Assembly (NCBI RefSeq): GCF_018854495.1
Contig: NZ_JABBDR010000167.1
Coordinates: forward strand, 1 to 64,000
DNA from: Acidithiobacillus ferruginosus
Lineage (GTDB): Bacteria; Pseudomonadota; Gammaproteobacteria; Acidithiobacillales; Acidithiobacillaceae
Direction: 5' to 3'
DNA length: 64,000 nucleotides
The position numbers were made by a program, and so were the translations under genes. The notes below the pieces were generated by a model. It made no database searches. It was not told the DNA's origin and was given only the letters and a program-made list of their open reading frames with translations. Positions 17,486 through 26,384 of this stretch are shown here, piece after piece. Within the stretch, counting starts at the first letter, position 1, and each line of letters begins with the position of its first letter.

Positions 17486-17800
17486 ATGCGTACAATCATT
17501 ACCCTGGCAGGCCGGGATGTGCGATTGGTGAGCGAAAACGATATGGCCCTCGCCATACAGGCGGCCGAGGAGGTCTTCGCGCAGCATGGGGTTGACCCCA
17601 TGGCTTGCGAGGTGGCCAATCAAAAGCAGTATAGTGATGCGGAAATTACCAGGGATGAAGCGTTATTGTGCGCCATCTGGGAGGAAGCCAATTATGCAGC
17701 CTGGCACAAAGCCACTATTGGCTGGATGAGTCGGGATATTGATCTTTACGTGATGGTGCAAAGTGCTGCAGCGGATGGCATGGATACCATATCCGCATAA
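17486..17800 (+). CDS. hypothetical protein downstream of a sigma-54-like promoter
   Basis: 104 residues, soluble, acidic, with a Trp-rich late part (AIWEEANYAAWHKATIGWM). I do not recognise the family. ATG 17486 was chosen over GTG 17480 because GGAGAAG is well spaced from it. It stands alone between the divergent binding-protein gene and the nifW-side operon and points the opposite way. Its only visible promoter is sigma-54-like, so nitrogen-related expression is plausible. Confidence 0.7.
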   Translation: MRTIITLAGRDVRLVSENDMALAIQAAEEVFAQHGVDPMACEVANQKQYSDAEITRDEALLCAIWEEANYAAWHKATIGWMSRDIDLYVMVQSAAADGMDTISA

Positions 17801-17936
17801 TATATCGCAAACGTTACTGCCTCCGGGCCCTCAACGCTTCGTAAATTGCCATCCCAACCCACGAAAAAGACACCCATGATCGATCCTCGCTGGTGTTGTT
17901 CCAAAAGTCGGTGGGGGTGAAACGATGCCTGCCGAG

Positions 17937-18167
17937 TCAGCGTGATTTGCGCTCGGCGGCCGAAAAATTGCTCAAGTGCCCCTCTTTCGCCGCTTGCGCA
18001 CGACCACGCGCCATCAGTCCAGCACTGCGACCAGGTGCGGCCACCCGCGAAAGCTGTTTTTCCAGGTGTTGGCTGCTACATTGTGGGCAGTTTGGGATGG
18101 TTGAGCTCATGACCAGTAATTCAAAGTCGGCGTCGCAATCGCAACAATGGTAATCAAAAATAGGCAT
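17937..18167 (-). CDS. FmdB-family zinc-ribbon protein
   Basis: 76 residues beginning MPIFDYHCCDCDADFELL, then NCPQCSS: the CxxC...CxxC zinc ribbon of the FmdB/CxxC_CXXC_SSSS regulatory-protein family. The C-terminal half is basic and low-complexity. It is the last gene of the minus-strand iscA-nifU-nifS operon, 13 bp after the rhodanese/ankyrin gene. FmdB was first linked to formamidase regulation; a role in nitrogen fixation is not known. Confidence 0.85.
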   Translation of the reverse strand: MPIFDYHCCDCDADFELLVMSSTIPNCPQCSSQHLEKQLSRVAAPGRSAGLMARGRAQAAKEGHLSNFSAAERKSR

Positions 18168-18180
18168 CTTTGTTCCTTTG

Positions 18181-19017
18181 TCAGGTTATGGCCAAAACCG
18201 CATCTGTTACCCGGTACAGCAATAATGATGCCTGTTCAGGTGGCGCTTTTATCCGCCTCGGTGTTTCGCGCAACAAATTCAGACATTCCAGATTGGCGAC
18301 CATATCCAGTGCGGTGAAATCATCGAGCGAAAGGAGACTCCGGTCCGCACCGAATGCCAGCAAACGCTCCACTACCGCCGTCTTGCCAGCGGATGCAGCA
18401 TACATCAGGCAAGTGGCGCCGTTGTCATTCTGGTGGTTGAGGTGGGCGCCAACCGCCACCAGCAGGTCCAGTGTGTCCAGATTCTCACTGACACAAGCGA
18501 ACCAAAGGGCCTGATTGCCATCGTTATTGCGCTGGTGCGGGTCGGCACCGGCAGCGAGCAGTTCAGCGACCCGCGCAGGATCGCCTTCGCCGGCGGCACG
18601 CATCAAGGGCGTCACCCCGTCGCGGGTGCGCGCGTGGATGTCTGCGGCGGGAAATTCCTGCGCCGTCAGCCAGCATTGCAGCGCCTCCGTGAGCGGCGGA
18701 TTTGCGGGCGCATGCACCTTGCGCCAGGCTTCGTAACCGCCATCCAGGCTGTACACCTCCGCAAAACCAAAATCGGCAAAGAGTTGGGCGCGCATCTGGC
18801 TGGCGTTGCCATGGTAGCAATAGATCAGCACGGGACGATGTTTGGCCATGTTCAGCACATAGTCATCGGCGTTGTAATCGCCCAGGGGAGAAGCTCCGGC
18901 AATATGTCCGGCCCGGAAGTCGCTGGGATGGCGGCAATCCAGTAACACGGTGTCCGGCCTTTGCAGGAGTTCGCGGGCCTGGTGCACATCAATACGCTGA
19001 AAGGAGCGGGTATTCAT
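18181..19017 (-). CDS. rhodanese domain fused to ankyrin repeats
   Basis: 278 residues. Residues 1-105 are a GlpE-type rhodanese with the active loop CYHGNASQ (C67 is the persulfide-forming Cys). Residues about 130-260 are ankyrin repeats (GVTPLMRAAGEGDPARVAELL and two or three more). A rhodanese next to nifS/nifU suggests sulfur transfer for Fe-S or cofactor assembly, with the ankyrins choosing the partner. Its ATG overlaps the preceding stop as ATGA. Azotobacter also has a nif-linked rhodanese, but without this fusion as far as I recall. Confidence 0.9.
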   Translation of the reverse strand: MNTRSFQRIDVHQARELLQRPDTVLLDCRHPSDFRAGHIAGASPLGDYNADDYVLNMAKHRPVLIYCYHGNASQMRAQLFADFGFAEVYSLDGGYEAWRKVHAPANPPLTEALQCWLTAQEFPAADIHARTRDGVTPLMRAAGEGDPARVAELLAAGADPHQRNNDGNQALWFACVSENLDTLDLLVAVGAHLNHQNDNGATCLMYAASAGKTAVVERLLAFGADRSLLSLDDFTALDMVANLECLNLLRETPRRIKAPPEQASLLLYRVTDAVLAIT

Positions 19018-20630
19018 GGGTGTTCTCCGGTGTGGGTGTTCAGTTCCCGGTGGGCGTAGGGCGGGAGGGTGCTGATCCGCGTATCCGTCAGGGCATGACC
19101 CACGGTGAAGTGGTAAAGGGATTGCAGGCGGTTATCCTTGATCCCCAATATTTCATGCACGGCATCATCAAAAAAACAGCCGATGCCGGTGCCGTTCAGG
19201 CCCAGGGATTCGGCTTCCAGATACAATGTCTGGCCCAGCAGCCCCGCTTCCTGGTAGAGCAAACGATAATGCCAGGCACCGCTCTTCAGGGGGGCGGCAT
19301 ACTCCGCCAGAAAGGCCACGGCAAAGCAGCTATCGGCGGCAATGGCCTGATGACAGGACAGGGTCCGGGCGATACTGCGCACGTCGCCACTATAGAGTCG
19401 CCGCAAGGGCAGATGGGTGGGCGCACCGGCCACTGCTTCCCAGGAAAAGTCGGGATGGAGGGCCACGCGTAGCACTTGTTCGCCCTCCCTGGTGCGGGGC
19501 AGGGCATAGAGACCACTACTCAGGCCACTGACGCGATGCACAAAAAATATCGGATGGATGCGCGGGGTGAAGGGCCAGGCGTCCCAGGGCAGGGCGGAAC
19601 GGGGCAGCAACGCATCCACGAGGGTAAAGAAATCGTCAGCCGCCATGACCGTCTCCGGGTCGAAGCGCTGGGCGCTGCGCCGACGACGGATCAGGGTGCT
19701 GGCGGCGGTATGCCCCGATTTTGTGCGTGCTGGCCATGGATCAGGCGGAAGCGGGTCGGGAGTGAGTACCGGCATCCTGCTGGCGCTGGTCGTTTCGGCG
19801 ATGACCGGCCACTGATACAGGGGATGGGGATCCAGACAGTTGGCCTGACCCCACCATTGCCCCGGCAGTGCAGCGGGACTAGCGATGGCGGAGGACAAGG
19901 TATCGGCTGGGAGGATTTCCAGCAATAGCTCCGCGTCCTCGCCTTCGGCATGGGCGAAATCGCCGGAACGGTCCAGGCCCAGGAGGCTGCGCAGTCGGGC
20001 ATCGTCCACATCCCCGCGCAGGCGAAGGTGCCAACCCAGGGTACCCGCAGCGTAGCGCAGGGCACCCAGCGCATGGCCAATATCCAGCTGGCAATAGCGT
20101 AGTGCCCGTTCGCCATATTTCCATGCTTCGCGCCACGTTATGGAAGTCAGCCCGACATACACCCCTGAGCCGTGCTGTTCGGCATCGGGAGACCAGCGCT
20201 GTTCGAGCAGGTGATCTCTGCTCAGGTAGTGATACAATCCATCCTCCAGATCCGGTACCCCGAAGGCGAGAAGATAGGCCTCGGTGGGATGCAGGTTGCC
20301 GCTGGATGGGTTGCAGCGCAATGCCCAGCGATCCGGGCCGTATTCCTTCCATGCCGCCAGCCCGAGGGCAAGCTCCAAAAACTGGGCGACCGCCTGGAGT
20401 GTGAAGGGTTGGGGCGTGACGGCGGAGAGCGCGGCGAAGGTGACGGCAGTTTCTTCCGTCAGCAACGGCAAGATGCGCCGCGGGCTTCCGGTGAACTCGC
20501 GGAAGGGGTTGGGTTGTGCATCCCAGTCCAGCGCTTCGGGCCCGGCGGCATAGCGATTCAGGTGATGCTTGGATCGTTCATGGTAGGCCATCACCACTCG
20601 CACCGCTTCGCTGTTATCGCTTGTCGCCAT
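19014..20630 (-). CDS. SagB-type nitroreductase-fold oxidoreductase
   Basis: 538 residues built of two nitroreductase-like halves, as in long SagB-type dehydrogenases. The N-terminal half has RCNPSSGNLHPTEAYLL, the flavin-binding signature; the C-terminal half has YQEAGLLGQTLYLEAESLGL and TGIGCFFDDAVHEILG. Such FMN enzymes oxidise thiazolines/oxazolines in peptide toxins, but no precursor peptide or cyclodehydratase is present here, so the substrate is unknown. ATG 20630 follows 13 extra in-frame codons that I excluded as less likely. Confidence 0.85.
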   Translation of the reverse strand: MATSDNSEAVRVVMAYHERSKHHLNRYAAGPEALDWDAQPNPFREFTGSPRRILPLLTEETAVTFAALSAVTPQPFTLQAVAQFLELALGLAAWKEYGPDRWALRCNPSSGNLHPTEAYLLAFGVPDLEDGLYHYLSRDHLLEQRWSPDAEQHGSGVYVGLTSITWREAWKYGERALRYCQLDIGHALGALRYAAGTLGWHLRLRGDVDDARLRSLLGLDRSGDFAHAEGEDAELLLEILPADTLSSAIASPAALPGQWWGQANCLDPHPLYQWPVIAETTSASRMPVLTPDPLPPDPWPARTKSGHTAASTLIRRRRSAQRFDPETVMAADDFFTLVDALLPRSALPWDAWPFTPRIHPIFFVHRVSGLSSGLYALPRTREGEQVLRVALHPDFSWEAVAGAPTHLPLRRLYSGDVRSIARTLSCHQAIAADSCFAVAFLAEYAAPLKSGAWHYRLLYQEAGLLGQTLYLEAESLGLNGTGIGCFFDDAVHEILGIKDNRLQSLYHFTVGHALTDTRISTLPPYAHRELNTHTGEHP

Positions 20631-20694
20631 GATGTGCGCCGTTCCGTTGGTCAGCCTTGGTCGTGGCATTTTATTCCGGCGCGGCTACCGCGTG

Positions 20695-21027
20695 TCAACG
20701 GTCTTTCCGTGCGCCGACCGCCACCTTTTCCAGAGAGACATGACTCACGCCCATGGCCTGATGAAACACTTTGAACACCTTTTCGGAGACCGCATCAGAT
20801 ACCACAAAATCCTGATACGACTGGCTGAGCAATTTCACATAAAGCGCTTGCAGCGCCCGATCATCCAGGGCGTCCGTATCCCCCTCTCTTTTCAGGTAAT
20901 CATGAAAACGTTTGAGGATATGGAGACGATTAATATGGACCACCGTTTCATCATAGTCGATGTTCAGAAACTTCAGGAAATCCTCAGCAGAGGACAAACT
21001 CGCCAGTGTTTTACGTAGATCACTCAT
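20695..21027 (-). CDS. nifW: NifW, nitrogenase-protective protein
   Basis: 110 residues, the normal NifW length, with LSSAEDFLKFLNIDYD and VVHINRLHILKRFHDYL, the family hallmarks. NifW interacts with the MoFe protein and protects or helps mature it in the presence of oxygen. It lies 4 bp after the cysE-type gene. Confidence 0.94.
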   Translation of the reverse strand: MSDLRKTLASLSSAEDFLKFLNIDYDETVVHINRLHILKRFHDYLKREGDTDALDDRALQALYVKLLSQSYQDFVVSDAVSEKVFKVFHQAMGVSHVSLEKVAVGARKDR

Positions 21028-21031
21028 GGTG

Positions 21032-21841
21032 TCATCCTTGGAACTCGTCAGAGGGGAGGGGACCTAAAGCTACTGGGCTGCTGTTTGGCCCACACAGGTT
21101 GGGATCGGAATCCGGACAGTTATTGCAGTCTTTTTCCGTCCGTTGCACAGCACGCCCGCTGGACTGGGCCTGCAATTCCAGTTGGGAAATTCGTTCCATC
21201 AGGCACTGAATGGCCTTGCCCACCGGGTCCGGCATGAGATGGTGATCCAGATCAATACCGTGGGCGTTGATGCGGCGGCGTTCCGCAGGCAGCACGACGC
21301 GGCCGGGGATGCCCACGACCGTCATACCCGGCGCCACATCGTTAATGACCACCGCATTGGCACCCACCTGACCGTCATGGCCGATAGTGACGGGCCCGAG
21401 GATCTTCGCACCCGCACCCACCATGACCCGATCCTGCAATGTCGGGTGACGCTTGCCCGGATTCCAGCTCGTCCCACCCAAGGTCACGCCGTGGTAGATG
21501 GTGCAATCGTCGCCGATCTCGGCCGTTTCGCCAATCACCACGCCCATGCCGTGGTCAATAAAAAAACGCCGCCCGATCTGCGCCCCCGGGTGAATGTCGA
21601 TACCGGTCGAGAATCGCGCCACGGCGCTCAATACCCGGGCCGGATATCTCCATCCCCGCTGCCAGCAGCGATGGGCCACGCGATGCGCCAGCAGCGCGTG
21701 CACCCCAGGATAGGTGGTGAGCACTTCCAGGGCGTTGCGCGCCGCCGGATCACGTTCAAAAACGCAGTGAATATCGTCGCGCAGGTTGCGCCACAGACCG
21801 GACTTGCGGGATTCTTCCTTGCCGAGCAGCGTGGCAGCCAT
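21032..21841 (-). CDS. cysE: serine O-acetyltransferase (CysE/NifP type)
   Basis: 269 residues. The N-terminal helical part ([20 protein letters not shown]) and the left-handed beta-helix ([18 protein letters not shown], then [16 protein letters not shown]) identify serine acetyltransferase, the first step of cysteine synthesis. Its place between nifV and nifW makes it the NifP-type copy that raises cysteine supply for Fe-S clusters. The last 35 residues carry an unusual tail, [12 protein letters not shown], not needed for acetyl transfer. Confidence 0.94.
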   Translation of the reverse strand: MAATLLGKEESRKSGLWRNLRDDIHCVFERDPAARNALEVLTTYPGVHALLAHRVAHRCWQRGWRYPARVLSAVARFSTGIDIHPGAQIGRRFFIDHGMGVVIGETAEIGDDCTIYHGVTLGGTSWNPGKRHPTLQDRVMVGAGAKILGPVTIGHDGQVGANAVVINDVAPGMTVVGIPGRVVLPAERRRINAHGIDLDHHLMPDPVGKAIQCLMERISQLELQAQSSGRAVQRTEKDCNNCPDSDPNLCGPNSSPVALGPLPSDEFQG

Positions 21842-21856
21842 GGTTCTCTCCTTGAT

Positions 21857-23017
21857 TCAGGAATGGACGTGCGGGGATTCCATGCTTTCCAGAAGAAAGC
21901 GATGCATATCTTCGACCGGCGGCGTTACTTTATGCTGAAGTACATAGACGCGAATCTGTCTGAGGATGCTTTGTGCCTGTGACTCGGTGATCATGCTCCC
22001 CAGTTCAGCATAGGCGCGCATGATCGCCTTGGTGCCGGAATGCTTACCCAGTACCATGTGATGCTGGCGCCCCAGTTCTTCCGGGTCGAAGCTTTGGTAA
22101 TTTTGGGGATTTTTGAGTAATCCGTCGACATGGATACCAGACTCGTGGCTGAAAATGGCATCTCCGACGATGCTTTTCCCGGCGGGGACGGGTCGGGCGG
22201 ATGCCAGCGCCACCAGTTGCGAAATCGCTTTGAACCGCCGCACGTCGATACCTGTCTCGATGCCGTGCAGATGGTGCAGGCACATCACGACTTCCTCCAG
22301 CGCGGCGTTGCCGGCGCGCTCGCCCAGGCCGTTCACCGTCGTGTTCACATGGGTGGCACCAAAACGCAGGGCAGCGATGGAGTTGGCAGTGGCCAGACCC
22401 AGATCGTTGTGGGTATGGATTTCAATTTCCATATCCGTCGCCGCCCTTAGGCGCCGCATGATATGGGCAGTATTAAAGGGTTCCAGAATGCCCAGGGTGT
22501 CGGCATAGCGAAAACGGCGCGCCCCGGCTCGTTGCGCGACTTCCATGACCCGCAGAACAAAGTCCAACGGTGCCCGGGAGGCATCTTCCCCGCCTACCGC
22601 CACGTCCATGCCGCTGTCCAGTACCTGCTTCACCCGGCGATCCACCTGCTGTAGGACCCACTGACGATCTTTGCCCAGCTTGCCCCGAATCTGGATATCT
22701 GACACCGGCACTGAGGCATTGACCATGTCCACAGCACAACGTTTTGCCGCGGCCAGGTCCGTGTCGTGCATCCGGCACCAGACCACCAGGCGGGCGGGCA
22801 GGCCCATCTGAGCGATGCCCCGGATGGTTTCCTCCTCTTCGCTACCCATGGCGGGGATGCCGATCTCCAGTTCCGGAATCCCGGCATCGGCCAGACTCTC
22901 GGCGATGGTGAGCTTTTCGTCCGGGCGGAACGCGACCCCGGCGGTCTGTTCGCCATCGCGCAGGGTGGTGTCGTGGATGACCGCAAAGTCGCGGGAGAGT
23001 GGGCTGAGCTCATGCAT
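21857..23017 (-). CDS. nifV: NifV, homocitrate synthase
   Basis: 386 residues of the DRE-TIM metallolyase family. The opening IHDTTLRDGEQTAGVAF and the later HTHNDLGLATANS (metal-binding His pair) are typical. It condenses acetyl-CoA and 2-oxoglutarate to homocitrate, the organic part of FeMo-co. The start MHELSPLSRD overlaps the end of nifS by 8 bp; longer in-frame starts lie within nifS. Confidence 0.96.
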   Translation of the reverse strand: MHELSPLSRDFAVIHDTTLRDGEQTAGVAFRPDEKLTIAESLADAGIPELEIGIPAMGSEEEETIRGIAQMGLPARLVVWCRMHDTDLAAAKRCAVDMVNASVPVSDIQIRGKLGKDRQWVLQQVDRRVKQVLDSGMDVAVGGEDASRAPLDFVLRVMEVAQRAGARRFRYADTLGILEPFNTAHIMRRLRAATDMEIEIHTHNDLGLATANSIAALRFGATHVNTTVNGLGERAGNAALEEVVMCLHHLHGIETGIDVRRFKAISQLVALASARPVPAGKSIVGDAIFSHESGIHVDGLLKNPQNYQSFDPEELGRQHHMVLGKHSGTKAIMRAYAELGSMITESQAQSILRQIRVYVLQHKVTPPVEDMHRFLLESMESPHVHS

Positions 23018-24218
23018 ATACGGGTGCAAAGGCGTTATCGGTGAGAATGGGGCCATTGGCGCCCCAGTAAGGGGACAGACGCCGCAGTTGTTCGACGATG
23101 GGTGGTGTCTGCGCAATCACCCAGTCCACCTCCGCTTCGGTGGTCTCCCGGGACAGGGAGAAACGGATGGTGCCGTGCGCCGCCGTATAGGGGATGTCCA
23201 TGGCGCGCAACACATGGGACGGCTCCAGTGACCCGGAGGTGCAGGCAGAGCCGGAGGATGCGGCGATGCCGACGCGGCTCAGGAGCATCAGAATGGCTTC
23301 GCCCTCGATGTATTCAAAAGAGATACTGGACGTATTGGGCAGGCGGTGTTCCGGATCGCCATTGGCGAAGGCATAGGGCACCTGCGCCAGTATCCCGGCC
23401 TCCAGACGATCCCTTAAAGCCCGCACCACGGTGTTTTCATACTCCATATGCTCCAGGGCCATGTCTGCCGCCAGCCCCAGGGCGATAATGCCCGTGGTGT
23501 TTTCTGTTCCGGCCCGGCGTCCGCGTTCCTGGTGACCACCGCGCAGCATGGGTCGGTAGCGGGTGCCTCGGCGCACATAGAGCGCACCGATGCCTTTCGG
23601 GGCATGCAGCTTATGGCCGGAGAGGGAGAGCATATCGATGGCCGATTCCTGCATGTTCAGGACAATTTTGCCCACCGCCTGCACGGCATCCGTATGAAAG
23701 AGTGCGCCTTTCTCCTTGGCCATCCGTGCCATGGTTTCGACGGGGAAGATCGTTCCCGTCTCATTGTTGGCATACATCATGGAGACGATGGCCACCTGCT
23801 CGCTGAGCGCTGCGGCATACGCCTCCATGGAGATGCGCCCAAGCCGGTCCACGGGAATGTAGTGGACTTTATAGCCTTCATGACGTTCGAGATGATCACA
23901 GAGAGACAGAATGGCCGGGTGTTCCACCACGCTGGTGATGATTTCCCGGCGGCTGGGCTGAATGGCCAGGGCCGAGAGGATGGCAGTGTTATCGGATTCC
24001 GTACCGCAGGAGGTAAAAATGATTTCCGAGTCGTGTTCCACCCCCAGCAGCGCCTGTACGGAGGCGCGCGCTTCTTCCAGACGTTTGCCCACATCGCCGC
24101 CGAAGCTGTGCATGGAGGAGGGATTGCCGTAATACTCGCTGAAGTAGGGAAGAATGGTCTCCAGCACCCGGGGATCTACCCGGGTGGTGGCATTGTTGTC
24201 CATATAGGCGCTGCTCAT
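23010..24218 (-). CDS. nifS: NifS, cysteine desulfurase
   Basis: 402 residues. YMDNNATTRVDPRV opens the protein, SLSGHKLHAPKG holds the PLP lysine, and SSGSACTSGSLEPSH holds the catalytic Cys. It supplies sulfur to NifU for nitrogenase clusters. ATG 24218 lies 2 bp after the nifU stop; longer in-frame starts lie inside nifU. A second NifS-type gene is at 45594-46775. Confidence 0.96.
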   Translation of the reverse strand: MSSAYMDNNATTRVDPRVLETILPYFSEYYGNPSSMHSFGGDVGKRLEEARASVQALLGVEHDSEIIFTSCGTESDNTAILSALAIQPSRREIITSVVEHPAILSLCDHLERHEGYKVHYIPVDRLGRISMEAYAAALSEQVAIVSMMYANNETGTIFPVETMARMAKEKGALFHTDAVQAVGKIVLNMQESAIDMLSLSGHKLHAPKGIGALYVRRGTRYRPMLRGGHQERGRRAGTENTTGIIALGLAADMALEHMEYENTVVRALRDRLEAGILAQVPYAFANGDPEHRLPNTSSISFEYIEGEAILMLLSRVGIAASSGSACTSGSLEPSHVLRAMDIPYTAAHGTIRFSLSRETTEAEVDWVIAQTPPIVEQLRRLSPYWGANGPILTDNAFAPVYA

Positions 24219-24220
24219 GG

Positions 24221-25096
24221 CTATGCCCCCACGGCTTGCGGCATGCTGGCCGGAACTACCCGTACCGGACGGCCCAGGGTCAGCATCAGGCGTTCCTGGA
24301 TGCCGGAAATGGTGATCCCGGAAGACTGGCAGTTCATGCACGAGCCACTCATGGCCACCATGACCGTATCACCATCCACATCGACCAGTTCGATATTGCC
24401 GCCATCCATCTGGAATTGCGGGCGCATTTCATCGATCACGGCGGATATTTTCTGGATTTTCTGCACCATGGTCATGGGCGCCGGGGCGGCCTTGGCGGCT
24501 GGTTTCGCTGCCACCACCGGTAGCGGCGCGCTGCCGTTTACTGCCGCGAGGATATCCTCGATCTGCTCATGACAGCTCTGGCAACCGCCGCCCGCCTTGG
24601 TATAGAAAGTGATCTCTTCGACCGTCGACAAATGGTTTTCCCTGGCCACCTTCTCGATGAGCGCCGAGTCAATGGCGAAGCATTTACATACCAGCGCGCC
24701 TTCTTCGTGATCATCTGCCCAATCTTCGCCGCGGTAATTGGCGATAGCGGCGTGCAGGGCCTCGGCGCCCATGACGGAACAATGCATTTTCTCCGGAGGA
24801 AGCCCACCCAAAAATTCAGCGATGTCCTGATTGGTGATTTTGAGCGCTTCATCCAGCGTCTTGCCCTTGATCAGTTCCGTCAAGGCCGATGACGAGGCGA
24901 TGGCGGAGCCGCAGCCAAACGTCTGGAAGCGGGCATCCAGGATGACATCCGTATCGGGGTCTACCTTGAGCATCAGGCGCAGGGCATCTCCGCAACTGAT
25001 GGAGCCGACCTCGCCGACCGCATTGGCATCTTCGAGGACGCCGGTATTCTTGGGGTTGAAGAAGTAATCTTTGACTTTATCGGTATAATCCCACAT
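24221..25096 (-). CDS. nifU: NifU, Fe-S cluster scaffold
   Basis: 291 residues with the three NifU modules: an IscU-like scaffold ([23 protein letters not shown]), a central [2Fe-2S] region ([17 protein letters not shown]), and a C-terminal Nfu domain with CMNCQSS. It builds clusters with NifS for NifH and cofactor enzymes. The start [12 protein letters not shown] lies 4 bp after iscA. Confidence 0.96.
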   Translation of the reverse strand: MWDYTDKVKDYFFNPKNTGVLEDANAVGEVGSISCGDALRLMLKVDPDTDVILDARFQTFGCGSAIASSSALTELIKGKTLDEALKITNQDIAEFLGGLPPEKMHCSVMGAEALHAAIANYRGEDWADDHEEGALVCKCFAIDSALIEKVARENHLSTVEEITFYTKAGGGCQSCHEQIEDILAAVNGSAPLPVVAAKPAAKAAPAPMTMVQKIQKISAVIDEMRPQFQMDGGNIELVDVDGDTVMVAMSGSCMNCQSSGITISGIQERLMLTLGRPVRVVPASMPQAVGA

Positions 25097-25100
25097 GGCG

Positions 25101-25469
25101 TCAACTCCGATGTCCGCAGGAGGAGGCCGAGGAAGCCGAGGCCTCGTCTCCCGTGGTGAATGACGACCCGCAACCGCAGGTTCCCGTTGCATTGGGGTTT
25201 TCGAAGCGGAAGCCGCTGCCGCTGAGTTCGTCCACATAGTCGATGACGACCCCGCTAAGCAGCGTAGCGCTGGCGTTGTCCACGTAAACCGGCACGCCCT
25301 CTATCGCCACCACGGTGTCCTCGGCGCCTGCTTCGGCCTCCAATCCCATTCCATATTGATAACCGGAACAACCGCCCCCGGTCACCGCAACCCGTAATCC
25401 GCTCGCTTCAGGATTCTCGGCAAGCAGATTCTTTACGACATCAATGGCCTTTTCCGTCAATATCAGCAT
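25101..25469 (-). CDS. iscA: A-type Fe-S carrier (nif-associated IscA)
   Basis: 122 residues with the three ligand cysteines of the HesB/IscA fold: [11 protein letters not shown] and GTCGCGSSF. It is the first gene of the nifU-nifS operon and starts after AGGAG. It carries clusters from NifU to targets. The tail after the last cysteines is Ser/Ala-rich and probably disordered. A second A-type carrier is at 43157-43492. Confidence 0.93.
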   Translation of the reverse strand: MLILTEKAIDVVKNLLAENPEASGLRVAVTGGGCSGYQYGMGLEAEAGAEDTVVAIEGVPVYVDNASATLLSGVVIDYVDELSGSGFRFENPNATGTCGCGSSFTTGDEASASSASSCGHRS

Positions 25470-25509
25470 GACATACTCCTTACGCGACAGGGGTTCCTGT
25501 AAGCTTCTC

Positions 25510-25525
25510 TGCAAGACTTGGGCCA
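25510..25525 (-). promoter_or_regulatory. sigma-54 promoter of the iscA-nifU-nifS operon
   Basis: Minus strand TGGCCCAAGTCTTGCA, with correct GG-N10-GC spacing and a consensus TTGCA. Predicted start is near 25499, 30 bases before iscA. Confidence 0.82.
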
Positions 25526-25599
25526 GCTTTTGGGTTTGTTATCAACTTATTGTTATTATGATGATTCACAATGGATGTGGAGGTATCATTCGTGCGTTT

Positions 25600-25615
25600 T
25601 GTTGGTTTCTGTACA
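25600..25615. promoter_or_regulatory. NifA upstream activator sequence (iscA operon)
   Basis: TGTTGGTTTCTGTACA, a perfect TGT-N10-ACA placed 75 bp upstream of the -24 box. Confidence 0.82.
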
Positions 25616-25670
25616 TCTGCCGGGACGGTTTTGCAAGAAAACGAACATCACGGGGCGGGCCAGGATGTCA

Positions 25671-25701
25671 AAAACCCGGAGATCGCTGGTCTCCGGGTTT
25701 T
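25671..25701 (-). terminator. strong terminator ending the nifH operon
   Basis: Perfect 12-bp arms AAAACCCGGAGA and TCTCCGGGTTTT around a 7-base loop; on the minus strand the stem ends in a T run. It lies 24 bp after the last gene of the nifH operon and before the iscA promoter region, so it separates the two transcripts. Confidence 0.85.
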
Positions 25702-25724
25702 CGCTAACGCAATGGCAAAAGCGC

Positions 25725-26318
25725 TTATACGGGCCGGTTTTCGCCGGGATCACGTACCGGACCCATGCTCGCCAGGCAGTCTGCATAGCTGATCTCGGGG
25801 AATATGGCACTATATTGCAAGGCGCTCTCGACGATGCGGTTGATCTTGCCTGCCGTGTCGAGTTTTTTGAGGTCGTTGCGTTCCAGTCCGAACAGGTCCA
25901 GCAGTTCATTGTAGACCGTCGCTTCATCCAGCGGCAGGATATAAAATGGGATACCTTTATATTCCAGATGGTAACGCTTGCTGAAGTCGATATTGTTGCA
26001 GTAAATAAAATATTTACCGGAGGGTTCCAGGTACTCGGCCAGTACCGTTACCAGTGCATCCAGATAACCAAAAGACAGAACATAGCAGGATAAAAAAGAA
26101 ATCTTTTTGGCGCCCGGCTCTGCCGAACTGATGACTTGTTGTGCGAGGAGTTCCGGTGGCCGTGCTTCATCGGCCACGGCGGTGGCAAATTTGATAGCCA
26201 GTTCGCCGCGAAAACCGAAGCGTCCCTGCGCATTGAGTTCTCCCTTGAATACCTGGTTCAGCAGTCTTTTCTGAGTGTCGAGCCCTGCAAATGCGCTTTG
26301 TTCGATGCTGATAGACAT
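25725..26318 (-). CDS. unknown protein at the end of the nifH operon
   Basis: 197 residues, soluble, no family that I recognise. A hydrophobic core FLSCYVLSFGYLDALVTVLAEYL is followed by YFIYCNNIDFSKRYH, which has the look of an alpha/beta fold. Start 26318 (MSISIEQ) has GGAG six bases upstream; two earlier in-frame ATGs lack this. It follows nifQ by 66 bp, across a GCATCCG/CGGATGC stem, and is closed by a strong terminator, so it belongs to the nif transcript. Function is unknown. Confidence 0.8.
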   Translation of the reverse strand: MSISIEQSAFAGLDTQKRLLNQVFKGELNAQGRFGFRGELAIKFATAVADEARPPELLAQQVISSAEPGAKKISFLSCYVLSFGYLDALVTVLAEYLEPSGKYFIYCNNIDFSKRYHLEYKGIPFYILPLDEATVYNELLDLFGLERNDLKKLDTAGKINRIVESALQYSAIFPEISYADCLASMGPVRDPGENRPV

Positions 26319-26384
26319 AAATGACTCCATATGGGTAGGGGTAAAATATTGCATCCGGACCGGGTTGCGGATGCTTATAGGTTT

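Noticed and set aside
19014-20669. A peptide-toxin (SagB/SagD) biosynthesis cluster
   Set aside because: Only the SagB-like enzyme is present; there is no precursor peptide, cyclodehydratase or exporter beside it.
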